Positions 33,701-44,076 of a stretch of 64,000 nt of DNA are shown here, piece after piece (the stretch's first letter is position 1; each line of letters opens with the position of its first letter). The position numbers and the translations under genes were made by a program. The notes under the pieces were generated by a model. That model did not search any database and had not been told where the DNA came from. It saw nothing but the letters and a program-made list of their open reading frames with translations. Source of the DNA: Rotaria sordida (lineage: Eukaryota; Rotifera; Eurotatoria; Philodinida; Philodinidae). Where the stretch lies: the NCBI GenBank assembly GCA_905250125.1, contig CAJNOL010000564.1, forward strand, positions 934 through 64,933, given 5' to 3'.

Positions 33701-36687
33701 TTATCAGCATTGTATGCTTGTTGAATTGTATCTCGACTAGCAATACCACGAACAATAGCAATAATGAGACCTAAAATAAAAATATTATTTCGAAAAAAAA
33801 AAATTCTTCTATTCAATCAAGATTTCTTTGAAATTTACTAATCATTTTTCGTATTTGATGTAACATAAAACTTTGACCTTTAATTGTAATTATAGTAAAT
33901 TCAACATTTTCTTCTATAAATGGATCAGCAATCTAAAAAAAAAAAAAGAATAATAATTTATTCGAATTAGAAATTTAATTTACATTAATTGAAAAAATAT
34001 GTCGTCGAGCTGATGGATCCGTAAATTTTTTACCAGATGTAAAATTATGAAAATTATGTGAACCAAGATATTCATTTGATACATCTTTTATTAATTGTAA
34101 AATTTCAGCTAAAAATTAAAAAACAAAAAAAGATAAATATGATTTTCATTAGCGCCAAAACAAAAAAACAAAAGAAATAATCGAATTAAATCATCCTAAA
34201 GATATAAACAATGTTAATATCAAAAAAATTTCATCAAATAGATTCAATTTTTCTTATCTATTCTATTTGGTGGTCAATTATTATTATTATTACATTAATA
34301 ACATTGATTCTATCAATTTTATGTATAAATCAATGTCAAAATGAATATATTTTACCATATGTTCTTCTTGAACATAGTTGTTTTACATTATTAATTATTA
34401 TTCTTCTTTGTTATTTACGACAGGGAAATGATAATCAATATATTAATTATTTATCTGTTATAATATTTTCTATTTATTTTATTTCATTTGTTTTTACAAC
34501 TATATTTACATTTCGTCGAATTAAATATGTAACATATCATAGAAATAATTCTAAAACATATTGTTTATCTTATTGTTATTATATAGGTATTATTTTTTTT
34601 TCTATACAAATTATTACAATTATTCTTCAACTTCCACTTGTTTGTTTTATTTTAATATTAAGTGCTAAGAATTCATATGATAGAATTCAATTAAAAAAAA
34701 TGAATATTTCAATAAATGATATACATACATGTAACTCGATATGATTCACTAGTGATCTAAAAAATTTTATGAATAAGTTAAATTAATTTTTTTTTGTTTT
34801 TTTTTTTCTTATATATCAATATCAAACCTCTTCAATAGGACAAAATGCATAAGTTGGTAAAATATAAATATATGTTCGTGCATCACAACTATTTTTGCTA
34901 TTAAAACTAGCAGCAACACGTTTAACACCTAGAAATAAAATAATCAAAAAGTGTAATTACGAAAAGAGTAAAAACTACAGTGTGTTGCAAAAGTTTTTTT
35001 TTTTCGTATATTTTTACTATTCAATTTAACTTTATCAACTAATGAGTTGTTCAATACATAGGAAATCGCTAGAGTGAATCATAGGTCTATTCACCAAGTT
35101 TTATTTATACGAGCTAACTAGGAAAGCGCCTATCAAAGTAATCATTTCTAACTGAAATATAAAAATTTCATCTTTTTTTCTGTATCTCATTTTCTTGGAT
35201 CATATTCACACGCTCACTCTCTGTATTGGCTAATAAACATAGTTAAAGGATTTGAACTCAAAATGATCCATATGCTACGTCGAGATTTCAATGCACTCAC
35301 TAAAACAACTTACTGTTTGATGTGTTGTGCTCAAGCAAACTAATTATTGGATCTTGTTTTGATGATCGAACAATATATTAACAAAATAGCCTTGACATGC
35401 ACCAAAGCTTCTTTTAATTGATTTTATAGAAAAGAAAAAAGTGATTTTCCAAAAACATAAGGTATCAGTGCATAACTCGAAGACAATTTTCTTCTTACTA
35501 GCCGGTAAGTTTGATAATCAGTCATTTAGAAGAGATGGATCGATCTCATGAGTGCGATAGTTATTAGACTTAATAACATTGGATTTCTTTTTTATGAGAA
35601 CATATCAAAACAAATGTCTATTAAAGATCAGAGTAATTAAAAATGAATCATTGTATAATATTTTTCTATATATAGAGAAAATAACTAAAATTTTTGTATA
35701 TCACTTGGAAATGATAACCTTGAAGAGTATTTTTTCAAGTATTTCTCGTATAGATAAGAACTCGATGTATAGACTTAGCATATAAAAAAAAAAGTCTTAG
35801 TTGAATCGAATAGTAATGATATATCGAAAAATCTTGTGAAATACACTATAGATTTAATTTACCAAACATTTGTATTTGTTTAGGTAATTGTTCATTAACA
35901 AGTTCAGTAAGATTTTCTAATGGAGATAATTTTAATGAAACAAGATTAGCTACAGCTGAAACACCTTTATCAGTTCGTGCTGCTCGTTGAAATGCCATCT
36001 AAATAGAGAAAATAAATCATATCTTATTAATGTAAAGAAAAAAAAAAGAAAGCAGAAAAATCTATTCAAATCTCATCTTATTTTGATTTCTCTTTTTTTT
36101 TATTAAATATGAAAAAAACATACTTTTGACATATCATCAGCATGTGCTTGCGGTATCGCATCAACTTTAACAAGTGCTTCAACTAATTCATCTTCAATTG
36201 TTCGATGTACTTTATCTTTTGCATTACTTTGAAAAATAAAAATAAATTAATATCAAAAATTCATTATAATTTTTACCGTTGAAGACCAAAGTAACCAGCA
36301 CCTTAATAAAAAGATGAAAGGGTAAAATCAAATTGTTTATTAAACATACCGCAATAACCAAATGAAACACAAACTTTTCGTTTTTTGAGTGGTCGTGGTC
36401 GAATTTGAGTTGTTGTTGTTGTTGTTTGCGTTGTAACTGAAGTTTCGACCTAAAAAACAAATATCAATATAAAAAGAATAGTTTGAAAAAACAAACAAAA
36501 AAGAAGAAAATACTTCAACTTCAGTATCATCTTTAAATTTCTTTTTTGATGGTTCACTATCATCAGCATCATTTGATTCTTCTTTTTGTTCAGTAATTGT
36601 ACGTGTACTTTCTTGAATTACTGTTGAAGCTGTTGTAACAACTGCTTTAAGAATTGTTTGTGCTGATGATCGAGTTGGACTCAACAT
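30740..36687 (-). CDS. PUS1: tRNA pseudouridine synthase PUS1 with alternative penultimate exons (437-447 aa)
   Basis: Converts uridines of tRNA, and some other RNAs, to pseudouridine in nucleus and mitochondria. Constitutive exons: 36687-36514, 36449-36350, 36301-36277 (25 nt), 36226-36124, 35998-35863, 34928-34828, 34756-34729 (28 nt), 34108-33984, 33932-33839, 33770-33700, 31961-31917, 31859-31785, 31722-31652. One of three alternatives follows (31547-31421, 31294-31138 or 31011-30879), then 30778-30740. Catalytic Asp144 lies in [37 protein letters not shown]-like GSHNFHNFT and [11 protein letters not shown] are typical of the PUS1 branch. The N-terminus (first 24 residues, no acids) could be a mitochondrial presequence, and PLKKRK is nuclear-signal-like. 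The C-terminus is acidic ([12 protein letters not shown]). Introns hold a TIR element, a SINE-like remnant and an antisense ORF. Confidence 0.93.
30879..31547 (-). other. Cluster of three mutually exclusive PUS1 exons (A, B, C)
   Basis: Exon A 31547-31421 (127 nt), B 31294-31138 (157 nt) and C 31011-30879 (133 nt) each start with acceptor AG then TATGTT and end with a GTA donor. Each begins in phase 2 and ends in phase 0, so any one, but only one, connects exon 31722-31652 to the last exon 30778-30740 in frame. The encoded starts align: [29 protein letters not shown]. Exon C is closest to the C-terminal region of known PUS1 proteins. Confidence 0.75.
32580..32690 (-). repeat. SINE-like remnant with a CORE/MIR-type segment
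   Basis: Read on the minus strand, a tRNA B-box-like GTTCAAACGTCGG is followed about 20 nt later by TGACCTTGGACAAGTCACT. The latter closely resembles the conserved central word of CORE/MIR SINEs. The block is less A+T-rich than the surrounding PUS1 intron. No convincing A box or tail was found, so it is at best a fragment. Confidence 0.4.
34211..34744 (+). CDS. Four-helix membrane ORF nested antisense in a PUS1 intron (177 aa)
   Basis: Uninterrupted ATG-to-TGA frame opposite to PUS1, in the intron between PUS1 exons 34756-34729 and 34108-33984. Four strongly hydrophobic segments lie at about residues 15-40, 50-70, 80-102 and 124-150, separated by polar or basic loops ([14 protein letters not shown]). 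The C-terminal tail is polar. With stop codons expected about every dozen codons at this base composition, 177 open codons are unlikely by chance, so a gene is probable. No family recognised; overall shape resembles small tetraspan proteins. Its last five codons and stop overlap, on the other strand, the 28-nt PUS1 microexon. No introns seen. Confidence 0.65.
   Translation: MLISKKFHQIDSIFLIYSIWWSIIIIITLITLILSILCINQCQNEYILPYVLLEHSCFTLLIIILLCYLRQGNDNQYINYLSVIIFSIYFISFVFTTIFTFRRIKYVTYHRNNSKTYCLSYCYYIGIIFFSIQIITIILQLPLVCFILILSAKNSYDRIQLKKMNISINDIHTCNSI
34978..35848. mobile_element. 871 bp TIR element in a PUS1 intron
   Basis: The left end CAGTGTGTTGCAAAAG and the right end, reversed (TAGTGTATTTCACAAG), are imperfect inverted repeats. 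The similarity continues about 55 bp (left CGTATATTTTTACTATTCAA, right CGATATATCATTACTATTCG). TA dinucleotides flank both ends. The element nearly fills the 934 bp intron between PUS1 exons 35998-35863 and 34928-34828. No transposase ORF. Confidence 0.65.
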
Positions 36688-37170
36688 TATCTAAATTTTG
36701 TCTTTAAAATACAAATATATCAATTTTCTATGCACAAATACAATAAAAAAAGAATATTCTATGCTATAAAGACATTAGATGATATATTTTATTATCAGTA
36801 TGTATGGCATTTAATGATCTACGTTTACAATTGTTGTCTTAATATTAAGATCATTCATTTAATTTTAAAATAAATGATGATTTATGAAACCTGATGAAAT
36901 ACATATTGTAATATTTCTTAAGTATAGCATTTGAAAAAAGAAAAAATATAATTGGTTGAATCAAATATCAATCGAATTCTTATTATTTAACATACCGAAA
37001 ATATTATCAGTAATGTTCTGCCCTCTGTATTTTATCAATATAAATCATAAATGATCGCAAGAATTTATTCATGTTTTAACAAAATGAATGGAATGAAAAA
37101 GTTCCAAACTTTTCATAAGTTCAATGATACATTCTCTAATAAAAACAAAATAATAGATCAATAATATAAA

Positions 37171-37900
37171 CAGGAGTATCCCAAGGTCGTCAGGATTAGA
37201 AAGTGCAGTGTGCATCTAAGAGAGACATTTGACGAAAAATGAAAATTATACTTTTTCAAGATTTAAATATAGGGAAATATATTTCGAAATATAGTCTATC
37301 TAATAGTATAAGTAACTTTGTTACAACTCTCAAAGAAGCTGAAAAAGCAGTTGCCTAAATATTAGCCTGAAAATCGTGATATCACCAAGAAAATTGATAT
37401 TTGAGAAAATTAAACTGTTCAACAAACAAATGAAGTACATTTTCTGAATCTCGAAACCGAGCTCTTTATAATAGTAAAAAACATTTTTTAATTTGACCGT
37501 TTAACTTCTGAGAAAAAAAGCGGCTAGCCCTGTAAAATGACCAATCCATCCACATTTAACCGCCAAAATTTGCCAAAATGTTCTTCTATCTACTGTTTCT
37601 AATTCCTGCTATTGCAAACATTCGTGGATTACACAGTAGATTTGTCAGATATTTTCCAAATTTTCTGACTTTGAAACAATATTTAATCGACAAAAAAGCA
37701 TATTCAAAATTAGCACATGAAAATACGTCGAATGACATATAAAACAAAATAATTTTGAAGATAAAAGTTTTCTCAAAAAAAATGAAGGTAAGGGTTCCCG
37801 TCAGGTATTTTTCGTCAAAAAAATATTTTTTTTTCTTAAAAATGTCTGTCTGCATCATATCTAATCATTTCTGAGCAAAGAAATCCGTTCTCAACCAAAT
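37171..37900. mobile_element. hAT-like MITE, family B, truncated copy
   Basis: Starts CAGGAGTATCCCAAGG and follows, collinearly, the reverse complement of the element at 58980-59902. Shared words include GAAAAATGAAAAT, ACTTTTTCAAGATTTA, TTTAACTTCTGAGAAAAAAA, TGTTCTTCTATCTACT and AATCATTTCTGAGCAAAGAA. Similarity stops at about 37900 and no matching right terminus was found, so the copy is truncated or diverged. Confidence 0.7.
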
Positions 37901-39717
37901 TTTCTCTATCTCTGGTTTTTTTCATGGATCCTTTCTTAATTGTCTTTTGTACATTATAGTGAATGTCTAACCCATTTTTTTTGTAATACAAAATTAATGG
38001 ACTATGAAGAAAAACACTTCTAAAAAAATGACTTCCTCCATATCATTGTTGTGTGAATAATGCGTTTTTTTTTGTCTCAGAAATCGAAGTAGTCACTCTT
38101 CAATTGTTTATGAACGTGTAATATGCAAAAGATTCATCAAATAAATGCTAATGTTTCTTGTCGTTAGCTTATTGCTCTCCATTCATCTAAGTATGCAAGA
38201 TCAGTCAGTTGCTTTTATCAGTAGCCTAGACTGGAGGTTTATTTCTTTCGACACTTATCTTTTTTCCACTGCTCACTTGTACGATGAAAAGTCTGTTACA
38301 CTATCAGTTTCAGTGTAACAAGCTTTTAGCTTGTCAGACGTATGACTTTGATGGTGATTTGTAACAGCGTCCCTTATCGAAGGCCGATGAGACAATGGGT
38401 TCTATTGTTTCCACACTTTTAAATCCTTGATCATATGTCAACATCATTCACCTCTCACACAATATTTACGCAAATATTTACAATCATCCGTGTGACAGTC
38501 GTTATGAAGTGTTTGATCCGAACATCTTCACTTGCCAGTATCCTCCGAATACATTTTGAAATGATTCTATGTGTCTGATACAACTGTTTCAAGGTTAGAT
38601 TTGTTCGCAGGCGAACGCTTATCGATTAGATCTCAATGTTACGTGTCGATATTGACTCGGTTGTAAACCTAATTTTAAATATATCAATTTCAGATATGAA
38701 TGTTGATTCGTTGTAAATTGTTTGACAAATAATTTTTGCTGAATAAATTTGAATGTAAGTAAGACGAAATATGATATCAATGAAAGATGTATTCACAAAA
38801 TCTCTGTTAGTCTTGGTTTTAAATTACAAACAGCATGGACATATATTGGTGTTCTTTTGCATCGAAATTGAGAATACCACTTCGTTGTTCAAATTCAATA
38901 CGTTATCTGTATTGATCGTTTTGAATTAAATCAATAATGATCGTCATAATCCTATACGTATTAGTAATAAGAGTAGATGCTTGTTATAGATATTCATTAA
39001 ATTTAGTTTCAATCTATTTCAATTGTTGTTGATATTTTCATTCCACACTATTCAATTACTGCTTTGAATCAACTATATGTATAGCAGATCGAATTAACTG
39101 TATCCATTGTTTTTGAGACTCGTTCACTCCAGATATCTTCTATCATATTAATATGATAATAGTATATTCGTTGTTCCACTTGAAATTATAAATAATTCAT
39201 TTTATTCTTTAACTGTGTAAGTTGATGAGTGAATATCAATATTTCTTCATTATTCAATAAGTGAACAAATGAATTTGTCTTAGTATCTGATGGTGTTGCT
39301 AATAACATTTTTTTTAAAGACTATATTCAATATCATAGAATAGGGTGAGTGTGTAGATATAGAGGTGAAGATAGGAGTGAGTATGAGAAGAACATCCATA
39401 CTCCTATTTTTATGTTATTTTTAAGGACGAATATTATTAAATTATTTGTGTATGAAAAAAAGTAAAATAACAAAAAATCTAAGAACAATAATACTTTTTT
39501 AAAATTTTCATCTTTAATAATTGAAAGTATTCTTTATAAACATTATGTCTCAAATATACATCACAAATTACAGAACTTTAAAAAAATATTGTGATACACT
39601 TGAAAATTTTAAGAAGAATTTTTATTAAAAGATCCTTCATGAGCTTTTTTTTTTGTTTTTCGTTGTAATAAATTGATCTAAAGGATATCTTAAAAGGATT
39701 ATATATTACAGATGGTA

Positions 39718-40470
39718 CAACTGTTCTGCATTAATTTTGCTTTCAGTATAGCGTGACAATAACTCGTTATACAGGGTTAATAATTTCCTTATTAGAGAGA
39801 GAGAGAGAGAGAGAGAAAGAGAAAGAAAACTGTTTACTAGAAATCTATTTAAAAATATTTGGTTCAAAGTATTACCCAAGGTTACAATGTTTTAAGAGCA
39901 TGTTTGATTGAAAAAATGCAGTGCTACTTCACATAAAATCATTGATGAGAAGTACATTTAATCGTTGAGTCTTACACTCGATTATTAAAATTTTTAGGTA
40001 TATTATACGTAAGTGTAACTAATGTGATGTAGACTTTCTAGTAGTATCAAAATATTCGAGTTCCATAAGAAATACTTTTATTGAAAACTTGATTTTTTCT
40101 TCGACAATATCAAATGAAGTATTTTTTATAATGTCGAATAGAAAAATTCTATTTTGTTTTCTATAATGTGCTTTTGTCAAGGACTCACTAAACTTCTATT
40201 GTAGCGCTACAAAGCCAAATAAAAGCCAGGAAATATGAATAACTGTCTTAGTAGATGAATAGTTTCTTCTAAATTTCAGAAACGTGTAGAAAACTTTTCA
40301 AGTCAAACATGTCCTTGAAACTTTTCGACCTGTAGTATGTATTTTTGAATCATATATTTTTACATAACTTTGTAATAGAGACTTTACTCTTTCTAACAAG
40401 GTAACTGTTCAATCTTCGCAATGAGTTGTTGTCACGCTATATCGAAAGCAAAATAAATGCAACACCCTTC
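39718..40470. mobile_element. About 750 bp TIR element
   Basis: Inverted ends share TGCATTAATTTTGCTTTC (left) with TGCATTTATTTTGCTTTC (right, reversed), then TATAGCGTGACAATAACTC with TATAGCGTGACAACAACTC. TA precedes the left end; no duplicate is evident on the right. No coding capacity. Confidence 0.7.
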
Positions 40471-41439
40471 ATCATCCATTAGTCTATAAATTTTTTTTCA
40501 CTTTTCCATCCTTTACTAAGTTTAATTATTTCCATCATGTTATCAAAAACTTTCTTCTATCAATGTCCTGTAACACAGTGCGTATTCTTCAGTAAACTTA
40601 AATGAGTTTTATTACTTTTAATGCCTGTCAATTGAACAGTGACATCAACCATAGAATATTTTCTTTGAAATATTTTTCATAATGAATTTTATTTTGTCAT
40701 ATTCAGAATAATCTTCAATTTTCATCTCATAATCAAATTCATTTCGTTACTCTTGAGATAGCTATTCCCGAAATATGATCGTTTAAAGATCGAGAGCTAA
40801 AGTAAGTTGTAGAGATGTGTGGGACCAATTTTTTTGGTTCCGATGCCAGTATAGAAAAAGCTATTCGAGTATTTATTCGTATTGCATCTAAAAACAAAAA
40901 ATCTTCACACTTAAAACCATAGAATATTTAACTATAACTTATAATTTCGATTGGAACAACTTTTTTCTGGTAGTTGCAGTTGTACACATTTCTAGTGAGA
41001 GCATCTAAATTTGATATATTTATAGATTTTTTTCTAAAGTAAATGTTATGAATTTACTATATAAATATTAGACTTAACAATATAGTGTAAACTATTAATT
41101 GAAAACAAAATCTGAAAATATAATATTGAATTAAGAATATTTTCTTTCATAACATAAAATGAGTTGATTCAAATCTATGATATTCTCATAGAAAGATGTC
41201 GTTATTATACAAAAAAAAAATGGTATTAATCCATTAGGATATTTTTTTTCACCAATCAAACAAAAACCGCCCTATTTCTTTGTGTTTTCATATAGTCTCA
41301 TGAATCATTATGCCAAAAACAAGCTCGAGTAGTGTAATCGTCAGATTTTCTGTTTCACATAACAACTGATATATATACATATATATAAATATTTATATAT
41401 ATCTATAAAAATCTAAGAAAAAAAAAAGACAAAACAGTG

Positions 41440-42444
41440 ATGTCTTCATCTTGTTGTCATTCACAAGAAACGAACAGTCAGATTCATCGTCAATCTGTTA
41501 GTTCAACAACATCTGATGATGATGAAGATTTTATTGATGATGATGATGATGATCAATCAAATGATCATACAATTGAATCTAGAGAAAAACATTCAATAAA
41601 TAATAATAAAAATAAAAAAACATTAGGTCGTGTTAAAATAAAAATGGCATATATTGATAATAAAATTCGACGATATACAACATTTTCTAAACGTAAAACA
41701 GGTATTATGAAAAAAGCATATGAATTAGCTACATTAACAGGTACTGAAGTTATGTTACTTGTTGCTTCTGAAACTGGTAAGATTTATTAACAAGAAAAGA
41801 AAAAAGTTAATAGAAATTTTTTATTTAGGTCATGTTTATACATATGCAACAGCTAAATTACAACCAATGATAACAAGTGAAGCAGGTAAAGCACTTATAC
41901 AAACATGTTTAGCAAAAGATGAACCTATTATTGAACAAATTGTTGATACTCCAACAATAACAACATTAAATAATAATGATGTTATATTCATTGATGAAAA
42001 TCAACGAAAAAAACGTTTACATACATCCATAGATAGTAAATATAAATTATTTAATTTAATAATTAATGTTATTAATTTCCTAATTAAATAGATCAATCTA
42101 TAAATGTATCAAATGGAAATCGTCCTATAAAACGTGCTAAATTATCATCATTAAATAAAATAAAATTAATTAATACTTCAAATTCACATATATTTCCTGC
42201 ACCATCCCAAACAACAACATTAACATTACCATATCTTATTCAATCAGGTTCTCAACAACAACAACAACAACAACAGCAACAAACTAATATTCCTTTATCA
42301 TATACAATTGATTTAAATACTTTAAAAAATAATGGTATGAATATTATATTTTCACCTTCGACATCGAATACATCTGAATCATCACTTCCGTCCAATAGTC
42401 CTCTTGTTTTAACACTTAACAATTTTTCATATCAACCAAGTTAA
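41440..42444 (+). CDS. SRF: Serum response factor, MADS-box transcription factor (3 exons, 298 aa)
   Basis: Dimeric nuclear factor binding CArG boxes and controlling actin, cytoskeletal and immediate-early genes with myocardin/MRTF and TCF partners. Exons 41440-41776, 41829-42035 and 42092-42444 join in frame. Start chosen at ATG 41440; a GTG one codon upstream is not used. The MADS box begins at residue 63 (GRVKIKM) and continues RRYTTFSKRKTGIMKKAYEL, TLTGTEVMLLVASETG, HVYTYAT, LQPMIT and GKALIQTCL, so the SRF-specific extension that mediates dimerisation and cofactor contact is complete. N-terminal Asp-rich tract at 26-38. The C-terminal region is Asn/Ser/Thr-rich with a ten-residue poly-Gln, consistent with an activation domain. 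At 298 aa it is shorter than vertebrate SRF, mainly outside the DNA-binding part. Confidence 0.96.
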
Positions 42445-42736
42445 CAAGGTTAACATATTTTATTCATTTTCTTTGTGGTTTTTCTTTTTTCTTCTTTTAT
42501 TGTATATAAGATATTAATACGCAGACATATACATATAGAAAAAAAAGTACGTGATCATTATTGGCCATAATAAAACAAAGTTACTTGTAAGACATTTTTG
42601 TTTCTTTTTCTGTCTTTCTCTCCTATTTGTTCTACGATGCCGATTTCGATCGGTATGTAAAATCTATAACAAAAGAACTCTAATCTTCTTGCTGAGATTT
42701 TTCATTTTTTTTTTCTTTTTTGAGATGAACAAAAAA

Positions 42737-42784
<48 letters not shown>

Positions 42785-43749
42785 TGAGTGAATAAGTGTT
42801 ACAAACAAAAAAAAAGAAATTGTTGAAGTAGAATGGAAACGAAAAACAAAACAAAACATACACAAATACATTATATTGTTTTGCGCACAAATAGACTAAT
42901 GGACACATGGCATACATTTTGTTTGTCTTGACAATATTTTGAAGAAATATAAGAGTAATCGAGAGAAATATATAGAGTTTAGTTTTTTTTTTCTTTTTTG
43001 AAAAAGATATATAATAGATTAATTATTGGTTTAGACCGTTGTTTTCTCAATATTCGGAAATCTATTATAAATAGAGTTTTGATTTGTAAATTAAAATACA
43101 TATCAATATTCATTTATGTTTCTTTTTCTTTCTTTCTTTTTCTTTTTTTTTTTGTAAATTTTTCCTATGTCTTCATATTTTTGATTAATCGAAGTATTTA
43201 CATTTGCATTTTTTGAAAAAGGTGAAACGAGATCAATAACTCATCTCATACACATCATCAGCTTATATACTTTATTTCATATTCTAGATCAAATTACTTT
43301 ATTAAGATACGTTTTCTTTATCATTTATCTGTTCTTTCTTTTGTGTCGAACTGTATATATATATATATTCTTTTGCATTTTTTGAAATATAACAAAAAAA
43401 AAAAAATGACCGATTCTTCTATTCATCGATCATTTGATATGAACAAAGTTCTTTCTTTTTTTTTTTCTTTTCATTTGAATTTTTAATATATAAAATAAGT
43501 TTCTTTTTCTTTTTTCTTTTTCAATGTCCTTCGTATCTAAGAATACAGTATTTATTGTTATTCTTCAACATGGACATGAGAATCCAGATAAGTTTCTAGT
43601 AGAGGTCGGATTTTTTTTCTTTCTTTTTTTTTCTTCTCTTGTAGATATTAAAAAATTCTTTTTTATTTTATTTATTGGATGAGTAAGAAAAAAAACGAAT
43701 AGAATGACATTCCGGTGAACAATTATACATTCTTCTTATATTTAAAATA
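42445..43749. other. SRF 3' flank and PDZ-GEF 5' region
   Basis: About 1.3 kb with a GA dinucleotide microsatellite at 42744-42780 and many poly-T/poly-A tracts. ORFs here are shadows of low-complexity sequence. SRF and the PDZ-GEF are on the same strand. Confidence 0.55.
42744..42780. repeat. GA dinucleotide microsatellite
   Basis: Uninterrupted GA units, about 18 copies. Confidence 0.95.
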
Positions 43750-44044
43750 ATGTATTCAAATAATATGGCATTGTCGACTTATGGCACTGAATTACCATTT
43801 CGTCAAAGTGTTGCCAAATTTCCATCGGAACGAACAGCTCAGGTTAGTTTATTAAACACACACAAAAAAAAAAAGAAATAGATTTTATATTATTAGTTCT
43901 AATTTAAACATTAATAAGATAAATCTTTTTTTTCCTCTTTTTTGTTTTTGTCTTTTGTATTGATAACTATAGAAGAATCATTTATGATTTGCCGTCAGTC
44001 ATAGTATCGTTATTTATATACTAATGATTAATTTATATCTTCAA

Positions 44045-44076
<32 letters not shown>

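Larger units (their letters stand above)
36688..41439. other. Intergenic desert between PUS1 and SRF
   Basis: About 4.8 kb, presumably with PUS1 and SRF promoters at its ends. It holds a hAT-like element fragment at 37171-37900 and a TIR element at 39718-40470. A GA-repeat lies at 39797-39817. Around 38740-38880 a short reading resembles a decayed retroelement frame but was not accepted. SRF genes often control themselves through CArG boxes; I saw no clear CC(A/T)6GG just upstream of 41440. Confidence 0.5.

Noticed and set aside
38740..38880. Reading with SLGFKLQTAWTYIGVLLH, resembling a decayed non-LTR reverse transcriptase segment
   Set aside because: Too short and the frame breaks at once on both sides; no catalytic box or other element domain nearby.
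42680..42917. Minus-strand ORFs rich in Ser-Leu repeats
   Set aside because: Direct translation of the GA microsatellite.
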